DNA of 64,000 nucleotides, taken from assembly GCF_001423905.1 (NCBI RefSeq), contig NZ_LMPQ01000006.1, forward strand, positions 95,353-159,352, in the 5' to 3' direction. The position numbers were made by a program, and so were the translations under genes. Positions within the stretch are counted from its first letter, which is position 1; every line of letters starts with the position of its first letter. The stretch is from Frigoribacterium sp. Leaf186 (GTDB lineage Bacteria > Actinomycetota > Actinomycetes > Actinomycetales > Microbacteriaceae). Positions 1 through 9,337 of this stretch are shown piece by piece. The notes below the pieces were generated by a model. It searched no databases, was not told the DNA's origin, and saw nothing but the letters and a program-made list of their open reading frames with translations.

Positions 1-1
1 C

Positions 2-1450
2 GTCATCGACCTCGCCCCCGCCGGGGTGAAAGACACCATGGTGTCGCTGTTCGGCACCGGCGACAAGGTCGCACTCTTCGTGCTGATGGGCGTGCTGCTC
101 GTCGTCATCACCGGCGCGGCCGGCTACGGCGAGTACCGCCGCCAGCCGATCGGCAAGGTCGCCTTCGTGGCGGGCGGGGCGCTCGCCGTGGTGGCGGTCC
201 TGACCCGCGCGGACGCCGGCCAGGTGGACGCCATCCCGAGCCTCGTCGGCACCTTCGCGGCCGTCGTGCTGGTCGACAAGCTGGCCTCGCGCCTCCGTCG
301 GTGGGTCGGCTCGACCTCGCCGGGCTGGGCCGAGCAGACGCAGCCCGTGCCTCCGTTGCGCGGGGCCGGCCTCGAGCGCCGGTCGTTCCTGACCTACACG
401 GCGGTCGCCGGCGTCGCCGCGGTCGTCGTGGGCACGGGGGCCCGGGTCGTCAACGCGGGCCGAGCGAATGCGGCGGCGCTGCGGCGTGCCCTGACGTTGC
501 CGAGCGCGAGCGTGACCGAGGCCGCGGTACCGGCCGGCGCCTCCCTCGACGTCGAGGGCATCACCCCGTACGTGACGCCCAACGCCGACTTCTACCGCAT
601 CGACACCGCGTTGCAGGTGCCGTCGATCGACCCGGCCGACTGGAGCCTGCGCATCCACGGCCTGGTCGACCGCGAGGTCACGATCTCGTTCGACGAGCTG
701 CTCGCGCTGCCGCTCGAGGAGCACATGGCGACCCTCAGCTGCGTCTCGAACGACGTCGGCGGCGACCTCATCGGCAACGCGCTGTGGCTCGGGTACCCGA
801 TCCGGTCGCTGCTCGAACGCGCGGGGCCGAACGGCGGCGCCGACATGGTGCTCTCGCGCAGCATCGACGGCTTCTCGGCGGGGACGCCCCTCGACGTGCT
901 GCAGGACGACGAAACCGACGCCCTGCTCGCCGTCGGCATGAACGGGCAGCCGTTGCCGATCGAGCACGGGTTCCCGGTGCGGATGGTCGTGCCGGGCCTG
1001 TTCGGCTACGTCTCGGCGACGAAGTGGGTCGTCGAGATGGAGGTCACGCGCTTCGCCGACGCCCAGGGGTACTGGACGCCCCGCGGCTGGGACGCCCTCG
1101 GGCCCGTCAAGCTCGAGTCGCGCATCGACGTGCCCCGCGACGGTGGCTCGGTCGACGCGGCGACGGTCTCGATCGCCGGCGTGGCCTGGCAGCCGCACAC
1201 CGGGGTCGAGGCGGTGCAGGTGCGCATCGACGGCGGGTCCTGGCTCGACGCGACGCTCGCCGACTCGGTCTCGGCCGACACCTGGCGCCAGTGGGTCTAC
1301 CGGTGGGACGCCGCGGCGGCCGGGTCGGGGTCGCACACGATCGACGTCCGGGCCCGGGGCGCCGACGGCACCTGGCAGGCCGAGGAGTACGTCCAGCCGG
1401 CACCGAACGGAGCCGAGGGCTGGCACCGGGTGACGGTCGACGTCGCCTGA
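2..1450 (+). CDS. Molybdopterin-dependent oxidoreductase, membrane-anchored (5' end outside window)
   Basis: The reading frame is open from the window edge, so the start lies upstream; the GTG at 26 is internal. The visible part begins with hydrophobic segments (roughly residues 14-36, 43-62 and 70-82, counted from the GTG at 26). An RRSFL twin-arginine-like motif near residue 117 precedes another hydrophobic stretch. The sulfite-oxidase-type Mo-cofactor domain follows, with TLSCVSN placing the likely Mo-ligating cysteine near residue 239, and then HGFPVRMVVPGLFGY. The last ~110 residues look like the Mo-co dimerisation domain. Members of this family oxidise or reduce small oxyanions or sulfoxides outside the membrane; the substrate here is unknown. 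The family call is firm from the cysteine motif and domain order. Confidence 0.88.
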   Translation, partial: VIDLAPAGVKDTMVSLFGTGDKVALFVLMGVLLVVITGAAGYGEYRRQPIGKVAFVAGGALAVVAVLTRADAGQVDAIPSLVGTFAAVVLVDKLASRLRRWVGSTSPGWAEQTQPVPPLRGAGLERRSFLTYTAVAGVAAVVVGTGARVVNAGRANAAALRRALTLPSASVTEAAVPAGASLDVEGITPYVTPNADFYRIDTALQVPSIDPADWSLRIHGLVDREVTISFDELLALPLEEHMATLSCVSNDVGGDLIGNALWLGYPIRSLLERAGPNGGADMVLSRSIDGFSAGTPLDVLQDDETDALLAVGMNGQPLPIEHGFPVRMVVPGLFGYVSATKWVVEMEVTRFADAQGYWTPRGWDALGPVKLESRIDVPRDGGSVDAATVSIAGVAWQPHTGVEAVQVRIDGGSWLDATLADSVSADTWRQWVYRWDAAAAGSGSHTIDVRARGADGTWQAEEYVQPAPNGAEGWHRVTVDVA

Positions 1451-1603
1451 CCCGTCCCCGGCGCCGCTCGGCGACGCCGCCGCGACGCCGTGAGGCCGTG
1501 ACGCTGTGAGGACGTCAGGAGGCGCGGGTGCCAGGGTGGGAGGGCGCGGCCCGTCCGCCGCGCGGCCCGCCCCCGGGGCCGCCGCCCGATCGAAGGAACC
1601 CCC

Positions 1604-1903
1604 ATGCCCACCACCGTCCACCTCGAACTGCACGTCGACCCCGCCCGCCTCGACCTCGCCCACGAGATCGCCCGCGAGACGCTCGTCGCCACGCGCGCCT
1701 GGCCCGGCTGCGAGGGGCTCGAAGTGCTGATCGACGACGCCGACCCGTCGGTCATGATCGTCGTCGAGAGCTGGGCCACCTCGGCCGACCACGACGCCTA
1801 CGTGGCGTGGCGCGCGACGCCCGAGGGAGCCAACCGCCTGCCCGAGGTGCTCGTCGCCCCGCCCACCACCCGGTCGTTCGCCGAGACGGTGCCGCTGGGC
1901 TGA
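1604..1903 (+). CDS. Antibiotic biosynthesis monooxygenase (ABM) domain protein
   Basis: This 99-residue protein has the size and pattern of a single ABM/quinol-monooxygenase ferredoxin-like domain. An N-terminal beta strand (TVHLELHV) is followed by a helix, then a GCEGLEVL strand, a VMIVVESWAT strand and the typical helix with DHDAYVAWRATPEG. Family members act as small cofactor-free oxygenases or as dimeric binding proteins; no substrate can be assigned. The ATG at 1604 is preceded by GAAGGAA about 8 bases upstream. The 150 bases between this gene and the oxidoreductase hold one copy of the GGAGGCGCG word. Downstream lies a run of CTGGCG/CCGGCG hexamers and then the convergent helicase gene. 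Confidence 0.8.
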   Translation: MPTTVHLELHVDPARLDLAHEIARETLVATRAWPGCEGLEVLIDDADPSVMIVVESWATSADHDAYVAWRATPEGANRLPEVLVAPPTTRSFAETVPLG

Positions 1904-1969
1904 AGGCTTGGGCCGCTGGCGCTGGCGCTGGCGCCGGCGCCGGCCGGCCCGGACCGACCCGCCCCGCCG
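1904..1969. terminator. Hexamer-repeat, self-complementary convergent intergenic region
   Basis: The short gap between the convergent ABM gene and helicase gene consists of GCTGGC/GCCGGC hexamer repeats (about 1915-1950) that can fold on themselves. It may serve as a bidirectional terminator. No single clean stem can be chosen by eye. Confidence 0.35.
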
Positions 1970-4900
1970 TCAGGCGTCGAGCAGGCCGCGGATGTCGTCG
2001 GCCGTGAGCGCCGCGCTGAACACGGCGTCGTCGTCCATCACGGCGTCGAACAGCTGGGACTTCTGCGCCTGCAGGGCGAGCACCTTCTCTTCGATGGTGT
2101 CGTTGGCGATCATCCGGTAGACCATGACGTTGTCGGTCTGGCCGATGCGGTGCGTGCGGTCGACGGCCTGCGCCTCGGTCGCGGGATTCCACCACGGGTC
2201 GAGGATGAACACGTAGTCCGCCTCGGTGAGGTTGAGCCCGAAGCCGCCCGCCTTCAGGCTGATCAAGAACGCCGGGGCGTCACCCGTCTTGAAGCGGTCG
2301 ATCACCTCGCCGCGCCTCCGGGTCGAGCCGTCGAGGTACTCGTAGGCGACGCCGCGTCGTTCGAGCCGGGCGGCCACCTTGTGCAAGAACGTCGTGAACT
2401 GGCTGAAGATCAGGGCGCGGTGCCCCTCGGCGACCACGTCGTCGAGTTCGTCGAGCAGCTGGTCGAGCTTGGCCGACGGGATGTCGGCGTAGGCCTCGTC
2501 GACGAGCGAGGCGTCGAGCGAGAGCAGCCGCAGCAGGGTCAACGACCGGAACACGATGAAGCGGTTGCGGTCGAGGTCGTCCATGAGGCCGAGCAGCTTC
2601 TGCCGCTCGCGCTGGAGGAAGGCGTCGTAGAGGTCACGGTGCGCGGGGTCGAGGTCGACGCGGAGGACCTGCTCTTGCTTGGCGGGCAGGTCGGACGCGA
2701 CCTGCTCTTTCGTCCGCCGCATCATCAGCGGTCGGATGCGGCGGCGCAGCCGCTGCAGCAGCTCGGGCGCCTCGCCCGTGGCGATCGGCTTGACGTAGTC
2801 GTCGGCGAAGCGGACGCTGCTGCCGAGCAGGCCGGGTGCCACCACGTGCAGCAACGACCACAGGTCGGTGAGGCTGTTCTCCAGCGGCGTGCCCGTGATC
2901 GCGAGCTTGAACGGCACGTCGAGGTCGACCGCACAGCGGTGCGCCTGCGAGGAGCGGTTCTTGACGAACTGGGCCTCGTCGAGGATCAGCCCGGCCCAGC
3001 CCTCGGCCTGGTAGGCCGCGAAGTCGAGGCGGAACAGCGCGTACGACGTGACGACCACGTCGGCGCCCTTGGCCAGGTCGTGCACCGAGCCGCGCCCGCC
3101 CTTCGCCTGGGTGGCGGTGACCGCGCGGACGGTCAGGCCCGGGGTGAACCGGGCGGCCTCGGCCACCCAGTTCGACACGACCGACGTGGGGGCGACGACC
3201 AGGAAGGGCGCAGGCGTGGTGCCTTCGCCCGCGGGGACGGGTGACGCGGCGGGGACGGGCGACGCGGCGGGGGCCGGCGACCCGCCTTGGGCCGGTGAGG
3301 CCGCCGCCTCGCCTCGTGCCCGCTCGGCCTCGCGGACGTGTGCGACGAGCGCCAGGGTCTGCAGGGTCTTGCCGAGTCCCATGTCGTCGGCGAGGACGCC
3401 GCCGAGCCCGTGCTCGTGCAGGAAGGCCAGCCAGGCGAACCCTTCGTGCTGGTACGGACGCAGGGTCGCGTCCACCGAGGCTGGCACCGGCACGGCCGTC
3501 GCGGCGTCGAGACCGCCGGACTCGGCGAGGGCCAGCAGCCCGCCGACGGCCCGCTGCCACTCGGCGGCCGGGATCGTCTCGTCGGCGAGGTCGTCGAGCT
3601 CGGACCAGAGACTCGCCTGGTAGCGGTTGATGCGCGGGGCGACCTGCCACTCGTCGAGGGCCGAGGCCTCGTCGATCAGCCGCTTCAGCTCGTCGAAGGC
3701 CGGGTGGTCGAGCGAGAGGTACGAGTGGTCGACCAGCAGCAACTTCTTGCGACCCTTGGCGAGGGCGGTGATGAGCGGCGTGAAGGGGACCGTCCGGCCC
3801 TCGACCGTCACCATCACGCCGAGGTCGAACCAGTCGCGCTTGTCGGTCGGCATCGTGGTGATCGTCAGTCGGGGCGTGTCGGTCAGCTCGCGGTAGTCCG
3901 GGCGCGTGCCGACGAGGTCGACCCGCAGGTCGGGTCGCGCCTCGAGGGCGGGCAGCGTGCCGGTGGCGAACTCGGCCGCGGTCACGCCCGTCAGCACCTG
4001 GTCGCGGGGGACGACGTCGAGCTCGCCCAGGTCGGGCACGGGGGAGTGGACGGTCAGCGGCCGCAGTCCGCCGTCGATCGTCCACCCCCAGGCGAGGCGG
4101 ATCGTCTGGGCCTTGTCGAACCCGACGGTCAGCGTTAGCATCGGCGGCACGATCGTCGGGAACTCGACCGAGGCGTCCGAGCTGACGACGTCGACGTTCC
4201 GTCGCAGGGTCGGGTAGTAGTCGCGCAAGAACTCGGCCGAGTCGCCGGCTGGCACGACCACCTCGGGGGTGATGGTCAGCAGGCGTCGCTGTTCGTCGTC
4301 GAGCGGGGACGCGGTCGGTGCGAGGGTGAAGGTCAGCACGGGTTCGTGCGCGACGCACCAGACGCCGTGGTCGGCGATCACCCCGGTCGACTCGGCACGA
4401 CGGGCCACGCCGTCGACGGTGACACCGGCGGTCAGCAGCATCGACCCGTCGTCGCCCCGCACGGCGTCGACCGTGACGCGGGCCTCGTCACCGACCACGA
4501 CGTCGGTCGACCGCTTGCCCGTCACGAGCGAGACGCCGAGCCGCTCGGCCTCGGCGAGCAGGGGCCAGAGCAGCGGGCTCGCGAAGTCGTCGACGAACAG
4601 CCAGTCGGCGTCGCCGGGCGTGTAGGTCGAGACGGCCGAGCGGTGCAGCGCCGCGAACTGGCCGAACCAGGCGTGCTGTTCGGGCTCGATGGCGAGCCGG
4701 TTGAGCTGGTAGGGCAGCGACGACCACGTCAGGTTGCCTCGCACCCAGTTGCCCGTGCCGCTGAGGGTCACGGGTCGCACGCCGAGTCGCTGGACGGTCG
4801 GGCCGCCCTGACGGCGTGCCGAGGGGGCGACCGCCCGCCCCCGGGTCGAGTGCGCCCGGTCGCGGAGCTCGAACAGCAACCCCATGCGCGTCGTCCGAGC

Positions 4901-5467
4901 CGAGGAGGCGCGGGTGGGCCGCCCGACCGCCCCCACCGTCGACCGCCAGTCGCCCGTACCCGTGCCGGGCCGTGCGGCGCCCAGCGCGGTCACGCCCCCG
5001 GTCGTGAGGTCGTCGGCGCTGGGCGACGGTGCGCTGCGGTCGGCCACGGCGCGGGAGTTGCTCTGCAGCAGGGTCGCCGCGACGTGCTTGCAGTCGCTGC
5101 CGATCGGACAGCTGCACCGACTTCGGACCGGACGGCTGTACTCGCCCCGGGTCGCCCGCAGGTCGACGACGACCTGGTAGGGAGTCGTCTCGGCGCCGCG
5201 GACGGTGCCTTCGAGTCGCTCGTCGGCCGGGTGCCACGTGGTCTCGAGCACGGCGCCGTCGCGGACGTACTCTTTGGCCCGGTTGAACGCCCGGGGACCC
5301 ACGAGCCGGATGACGTCGACGGCGTCGACGAGCGGCACGGTCGTCGAGTGGACGGGCCCGTCGGCGTCGTCGGGGTCACCGCCCGAGGCGTCGCGAGCGG
5401 CACCGGAGCCGGCGGCCGGGAAGCTACCGTGCACGTCGAACTCGTCGCCCAGGTCCATGTCGCCCAT
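1970..5467 (-). CDS. SWIM zinc finger SNF2-family DEAD/DEAH helicase
   Basis: This is a large ATP-dependent DNA translocase of about 1165 residues. A SWIM-type zinc finger, CxCx(n)CxH (CSCPIGSDCKH), lies near residues 112-126. The SNF2 core has Walker A DDMGLGKT near residue 692, DEAQ near 829 and TGTPLENSLTDLW. The C-terminal helicase lobe has LISLKAGGFGLNLT, DPWWNPATEAQAVDR and THRIGQ near 1104. An alanine/proline linker encoded by three 18-bp repeats (3227-3280) separates motif I from Ia. The frame stays open to a GTG at 5575, but that extra stretch is arginine-rich and non-conserved in look, so I prefer the ATG at 5467; the ATG at 5458 is also possible. The role is probably chromatin or nucleic-acid remodelling or repair; the target is unknown. 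Confidence 0.9.
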   Translation of the reverse strand: MGDMDLGDEFDVHGSFPAAGSGAARDASGGDPDDADGPVHSTTVPLVDAVDVIRLVGPRAFNRAKEYVRDGAVLETTWHPADERLEGTVRGAETTPYQVVVDLRATRGEYSRPVRSRCSCPIGSDCKHVAATLLQSNSRAVADRSAPSPSADDLTTGGVTALGAARPGTGTGDWRSTVGAVGRPTRASSARTTRMGLLFELRDRAHSTRGRAVAPSARRQGGPTVQRLGVRPVTLSGTGNWVRGNLTWSSLPYQLNRLAIEPEQHAWFGQFAALHRSAVSTYTPGDADWLFVDDFASPLLWPLLAEAERLGVSLVTGKRSTDVVVGDEARVTVDAVRGDDGSMLLTAGVTVDGVARRAESTGVIADHGVWCVAHEPVLTFTLAPTASPLDDEQRRLLTITPEVVVPAGDSAEFLRDYYPTLRRNVDVVSSDASVEFPTIVPPMLTLTVGFDKAQTIRLAWGWTIDGGLRPLTVHSPVPDLGELDVVPRDQVLTGVTAAEFATGTLPALEARPDLRVDLVGTRPDYRELTDTPRLTITTMPTDKRDWFDLGVMVTVEGRTVPFTPLITALAKGRKKLLLVDHSYLSLDHPAFDELKRLIDEASALDEWQVAPRINRYQASLWSELDDLADETIPAAEWQRAVGGLLALAESGGLDAATAVPVPASVDATLRPYQHEGFAWLAFLHEHGLGGVLADDMGLGKTLQTLALVAHVREAERARGEAAASPAQGGSPAPAASPVPAASPVPAGEGTTPAPFLVVAPTSVVSNWVAEAARFTPGLTVRAVTATQAKGGRGSVHDLAKGADVVVTSYALFRLDFAAYQAEGWAGLILDEAQFVKNRSSQAHRCAVDLDVPFKLAITGTPLENSLTDLWSLLHVVAPGLLGSSVRFADDYVKPIATGEAPELLQRLRRRIRPLMMRRTKEQVASDLPAKQEQVLRVDLDPAHRDLYDAFLQRERQKLLGLMDDLDRNRFIVFRSLTLLRLLSLDASLVDEAYADIPSAKLDQLLDELDDVVAEGHRALIFSQFTTFLHKVAARLERRGVAYEYLDGSTRRRGEVIDRFKTGDAPAFLISLKAGGFGLNLTEADYVFILDPWWNPATEAQAVDRTHRIGQTDNVMVYRMIANDTIEEKVLALQAQKSQLFDAVMDDDAVFSAALTADDIRGLLDA
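3227..3280. repeat. Three 18-bp tandem units inside the SNF2 helicase gene
   Basis: Units at 3227-3244, 3245-3262 and 3263-3280 are near-identical and encode the repeated A-S-P-V-P-A linker between helicase motifs. The length keeps the frame, so copy number could vary between strains. Confidence 0.75.
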
Positions 5468-5834
5468 GATGTCAGCCGCCACCGACAGCTCGACCGCCCT
5501 CCACAGCCCGGAGAGCCGCCCCCAGGCAGGCCGGAGGCGACGCGACGTCCTGTCCCCAGGGAGGCCGTCGTCCACACCCCGGACGAGTGGCTAGGTGTCC
5601 GGCCGGAGCGGTGCCACACTTGACCCGTGCGGTTCACCCCGCACCACCCTCGTCGGCGCAGCAGCTGGCTCGCATCACCCCCGCTCGTCCCGTTGCCCCG
5701 CCTCAGTCCCGCCCCGCCTCAGTCCCGCCCCGCCACAGTCCTGCCCCCGCATCGCTCCCGCCTCACCGGCACCGGGCCGTCGTCGCCCCGGTGCCGATCA
5801 TCCTGCCCCCACGCTCGAAGGGACCGGCACCCCC
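5468..5834. other. Intergenic region between divergent helicase and HAD genes
   Basis: This is about 370 bases, or 260 if the helicase starts at 5575. It must hold both promoters, but I could not pick a convincing -10 box. Its only clear structure is the 16-bp tandem repeat at 5695-5742. Confidence 0.5.
5695..5742. repeat. Three 16-bp tandem repeats, unit GCCCCGCCTCAGTCCC
   Basis: Two copies (5695-5710, 5711-5726) are identical and the third (5727-5742) differs at a few bases. They lie about 95 bases upstream of the HAD phosphatase start and could be a repeated binding site or slippage product. Confidence 0.7.
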
Positions 5835-6677
5835 GTGTCTTCCGCCACGCCCCGCGATGCCTCGCGCCTCGCCCACCTCGACGCCCTGCTCTTCGACCTG
5901 GACGGCGTCCTCACGCCGACCGCCGAGGTCCACATGCGCGCGTGGTCCCGGCTCTTCTCCGAGTACTTCGCCGCGCACGACCTCGCGCCGTACACCGAGG
6001 GCGACTACTTCGAGCACGTCGACGGTCGTCCCCGCTACGACGGCGTCCGCGCCATGCTCGCCGCCCGCGACGTCGTGCTGCCCGAGGGCTCGCCCGACGA
6101 CGGCCCCGACGTCGAGTCGGTCTGCGGTCTCGGAAACCGCAAGAACGCCGCCTTCGCCGCCGAGCTCGACGAGAACGGCGTCACGCCCTACCCGGGGTCG
6201 GTGGCCTTCCTCGACCGCGCCATCGCCGAAGGCGTGCGGGTCGCCGTGGTCTCCAGTTCGCGCAACGCCGTCCCCGTCCTCGAGGCCGCCGGCCTGCGCG
6301 ACCGCTTCGACGTCATCGTCGACGGCGTCGTCGCCGCCGCCGAGGGCATCGCCGGCAAGCCGGCCCCCGACACCTACCTCGAGGGCGCCCGCCGCCTCGG
6401 CCTGACCGCCGACGACTGCGTCGTCGTCGAGGACGCCCAGTCGGGCGTCGAGGCCGGCCGCCGTGGGGCCTTCGGCCTCGTCCTGGGGGTCGACCGCGGC
6501 ACCGGTGCCCAGACCCTGCTCGACTTCGGTGCCGACCTCGTGGTCGACGACCTCGGCACGCTGGTCGGGGCACTCGACCGAACCCGTGCCTCCTCGGCTC
6601 CGAACCCCGGCCAGGCGACACCGAGCACCCCCTCGAACAGCAGCAGCAGCACCGGCACCACGGAGGCACAGTCGTGA
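5835..6677 (+). CDS. pgmB: HAD-superfamily beta-phosphoglucomutase
   Basis: The 280-residue protein has the HAD nucleophile motif LLFDLDGVLTPT near residue 19 and the cap-domain signature DGRPRYDGV. It also has VAVVSSSRNAVPVLEAAG (motif II), IAGKPAPDTYL (motif III lysine) and VVVEDAQSGVEAG (motif IV). This subgroup interconverts beta-glucose 1-phosphate and glucose 6-phosphate. The next gene, a GH65 phosphorylase, overlaps it by four bases (GTGA), which fits a phosphorylase making beta-glucose 1-phosphate and a mutase feeding it to glycolysis. I chose the GTG at 5835 because AAGGGA lies about 12 bases upstream and the MDALLFD-type N terminus then has normal length. The serine-rich tail holds a one-mismatch copy of the dispersed word (T-R-A-S-S). 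Confidence 0.88.
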   Translation: MSSATPRDASRLAHLDALLFDLDGVLTPTAEVHMRAWSRLFSEYFAAHDLAPYTEGDYFEHVDGRPRYDGVRAMLAARDVVLPEGSPDDGPDVESVCGLGNRKNAAFAAELDENGVTPYPGSVAFLDRAIAEGVRVAVVSSSRNAVPVLEAAGLRDRFDVIVDGVVAAAEGIAGKPAPDTYLEGARRLGLTADDCVVVEDAQSGVEAGRRGAFGLVLGVDRGTGAQTLLDFGADLVVDDLGTLVGALDRTRASSAPNPGQATPSTPSNSSSSTGTTEAQS

Positions 6678-9181
6678 ACCACATCACGTCCGACCCGCTC
6701 GATCGTTCGAGGTTTCCCGTCGACGAGTGGGCGCTCGTCGAGGACGAGTACATCCAGGGTGACGAGGGCCTGACCGAGACCGTCTTCGCGGTCGGCAACG
6801 GCTACCTGGGCCTCCGCGGCAACCCCGACGAGGGCCGCGGCGGTCACTCGTTCGGTACCTTCGTGAACGGGTTCCACGAGACCTGGCCGATCCGGCACGC
6901 CGAAGAAGCCTTCGGCTTCGCCCGCGTCGGCCAGACCATCGTCAACGTGCCCGACGCCAAGGTGATCCGCCTCTACGTCGACGACGAGCCGTTCGTGCTC
7001 TTCGAGGCCGACATCCTGCGGCACACCCGGCGCCTCGACTTCCGTGACGGCGTGCTCGTCCGCGAGATCGACTGGCGGACGCCCTCGGGCAAGCGCGTTC
7101 TGGTCACGAGCCGTCGCCTGGTCAGCTTCGAGGACCGCCACCTCGTCGTGATCGAGTACGAGGTGACGATGCTCGACTCGTCGGCCTCGTTGCTCATCTC
7201 GAGCCAGATCCTCAACCGTCAAGACCTCGGCGACCAGTACCACGCCGGCATGCGGGCCGCGGCCGAGGCGTTCGACCCGCGCAAGGCCGAGTCGTTCGAC
7301 GACCGCGTCCTGCAGCCCGTGCTCAAGCGCAACGGCGGCACGCGAGCCGTGCTCGGCTACCGGACGACCAACTCGGGCATGACGATCGCGGTCGGGGCCG
7401 ACCACCGCATCGAGACCGACGCCGAGTGGGACCAGTCGTCGCAGATCGACGACGACATCGCCAAGCACGTCTACCGGGTCAAGGCCCAGGCCGGCCAGAA
7501 GGTGCGGCTGGTCAAGACCATCAGCTACCACACCAGTCGGGGCGTGCCCCCGCGTGAGCTGGCCGACCGGTGCGACCGCACCCTCGACCGGGCGTCCGAG
7601 ACGCCGACCGCCGAGATCTTCGCGCACCAGCGGGCCTGGCTCGACGACTACTGGCAGCGCAGCGACGTGCAGGTCGCCGGGCAGCCCGAGATCCAGCAGG
7701 CCGTCCGCTGGAACCTCTTCCAGCTCGCCCAGGCCACGGCCCGCACCGACGGCCAGGGCGTCGCCGCGAAGGGCGTCACGGGGTCGGGCTACGGCGGCCA
7801 CTACTTCTGGGACACCGAGATCTACGTCCTGCCGTTCTTGACCTACACGTCGCCGAACGTCGCTCGCAACGCCCTGCGCTTCCGCCTCGGCATGCTCGAC
7901 GCCGCTCGCGACCGTGCGGTCGAGCTCAACCAGCGCGGGGCACTCTTCCCGTGGCGGACGATCAACGGGCTCGAATCGAGCGCCTACTACGCGGCCGGCA
8001 CGGCGCAGTACCACATCGACGCCGACATCAGCCACGCGCTCAGCCAGTACGTCCAGGCGACGGGCGACGAGGACTTCCTGCAGCGGGGCGCGGTCGACAT
8101 CCTGGTCGAGACCGCCCGGCTCTGGGCCGACCTCGGCTTCTGGCGCTCGAACGGCGACCAGCGGTTCCACATCGACGGCGTCACCGGGCCCGACGAGTAC
8201 ACGACCGTGGTCGACGACAACCTCTACACGAACGTCATGGCGCGGGCCAACCTGCGTGCGGCCGTCCGGGCGGTCACCCGCCTGAAGGACGACGCGCCGG
8301 TCGCGTTCGACCGCATGGTCGCCCGCCTGGGTCTCGAAGAGCACGAGATCACGGGCTGGCAGCTGGCCGCCGAGGCCATGCACATCCCCTACGACGACCA
8401 CCGGGGCATCCACCCGCAGGACGCGCAGTTCCTCGACAAAGAGCTGTGGGACCTCGAGGCCACCCCGGCCAACAAGCGTCCGTTGCTGTTGCACTACCAC
8501 CCGCTGGTCATCTACCGCTTCCAGGTGCTCAAGCAGGCCGACGTCGTGCTGGCGCTGTACCTGCAGGGCGACGAGTTCACGCCCGAGCAGAAGCTGCGCA
8601 ACTTCGAGTACTACGACGCGCTGACGACGGGCGACTCGACCCTGTCGGGCGTCGTGCAGTCGATCATCGCGGCCGAGGTCGGTCACCACCAGCTCTCGCA
8701 GCAGTACTTCCTGTCGTCGCTGTACGTCGACCTCGCCGACCTGCACAAGAACACCTCCGACGGCGTGCACGTCGCCTCGACGGGCGGCATCTGGAGTGCG
8801 CTCGTCAACGGCTACGGCGGCATGCGCGACTGGCTCGGGTCGTTCACGTTCGACCCCCGCCTGCCGTCCGACTGGGACGAACTGTCGTTCCGGGTCTCGA
8901 TCAAGGGCAGCCGCCTGCGGGTCGACCTCGCCCAGCACGAGATCGTCTTCACGATCGAGACGGGCGACGCGGTGACCGTGGCCGTCCGAGGCGAAGAAGT
9001 CCACGTGTCGCCCGATGCGCCGGTCCGCGTGGCGCTCGAGGGCCAGGGCCCACGCATCACGACGCCCGTGCCCACCACGAGCGACCTGCGAGGCCTCATG
9101 CGCGCCGACGGCTCGGTCATCACCGCGTCGATCCCGACCATCAGCGTCGACCGCTACGACGAGGACGAAGCCGCGTCCTGA
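6674..9181 (+). CDS. Glycoside hydrolase family 65 disaccharide phosphorylase
   Basis: The 835-residue protein has the GH65 layout: an N-terminal beta-sandwich, an (alpha/alpha)6 catalytic barrel with GVTGSGYGGHYFWDTE and GVTGPDEYTTVVDDN, and a C-terminal beta-sheet domain. The glutamate in GPDEY (near residue 505) is the expected general acid. Family members phosphorolyse maltose, trehalose, kojibiose or nigerose to beta-glucose 1-phosphate plus glucose; specificity cannot be read by eye. Coupling to the upstream beta-phosphoglucomutase supports the phosphorylase role. The GTG start at 6674 overlaps the previous stop, and GGAGG lies eight bases upstream. The gene ends 92 bases before a strong palindrome that faces a convergent gene. 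Confidence 0.9.
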   Translation: MNHITSDPLDRSRFPVDEWALVEDEYIQGDEGLTETVFAVGNGYLGLRGNPDEGRGGHSFGTFVNGFHETWPIRHAEEAFGFARVGQTIVNVPDAKVIRLYVDDEPFVLFEADILRHTRRLDFRDGVLVREIDWRTPSGKRVLVTSRRLVSFEDRHLVVIEYEVTMLDSSASLLISSQILNRQDLGDQYHAGMRAAAEAFDPRKAESFDDRVLQPVLKRNGGTRAVLGYRTTNSGMTIAVGADHRIETDAEWDQSSQIDDDIAKHVYRVKAQAGQKVRLVKTISYHTSRGVPPRELADRCDRTLDRASETPTAEIFAHQRAWLDDYWQRSDVQVAGQPEIQQAVRWNLFQLAQATARTDGQGVAAKGVTGSGYGGHYFWDTEIYVLPFLTYTSPNVARNALRFRLGMLDAARDRAVELNQRGALFPWRTINGLESSAYYAAGTAQYHIDADISHALSQYVQATGDEDFLQRGAVDILVETARLWADLGFWRSNGDQRFHIDGVTGPDEYTTVVDDNLYTNVMARANLRAAVRAVTRLKDDAPVAFDRMVARLGLEEHEITGWQLAAEAMHIPYDDHRGIHPQDAQFLDKELWDLEATPANKRPLLLHYHPLVIYRFQVLKQADVVLALYLQGDEFTPEQKLRNFEYYDALTTGDSTLSGVVQSIIAAEVGHHQLSQQYFLSSLYVDLADLHKNTSDGVHVASTGGIWSALVNGYGGMRDWLGSFTFDPRLPSDWDELSFRVSIKGSRLRVDLAQHEIVFTIETGDAVTVAVRGEEVHVSPDAPVRVALEGQGPRITTPVPTTSDLRGLMRADGSVITASIPTISVDRYDEDEAAS

Positions 9182-9272
9182 CGGGCGAGGCGTCGTGACG
9201 GGCGACGCGTCCTGAAGGGCGCGGCGTCCTGACCGACGCGGCGTCGTGACCGGCGCGACGTCCGTCACCGAC

Positions 9273-9319
9273 ACGACCCGCGCCTCCCCGGCCCCGAGGG
9301 CTGAGGAGGCGCGGGTCGT
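9273..9319. terminator. Bidirectional hairpin terminator built from two inverted copies of the dispersed word
   Basis: The arms 9273-9287 (ACGACCCGCGCCTCC) and 9305-9319 are perfectly complementary over 15 bases with a 17-base loop. The hairpin lies between the convergent phosphorylase and MFS genes. There is no T-run, as is usual in high-GC actinobacteria. Confidence 0.8.
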
Positions 9320-9337
9320 CCGCGTGCGCGGCTCGCG

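Noticed and set aside
5468..5575. N-terminal extension of the SNF2 helicase to the GTG at 5575
   Set aside because: The extra 36 residues are arginine- and glycine-rich like translated non-coding DNA, and the GTG has no ribosome binding site. The evidence is not decisive.
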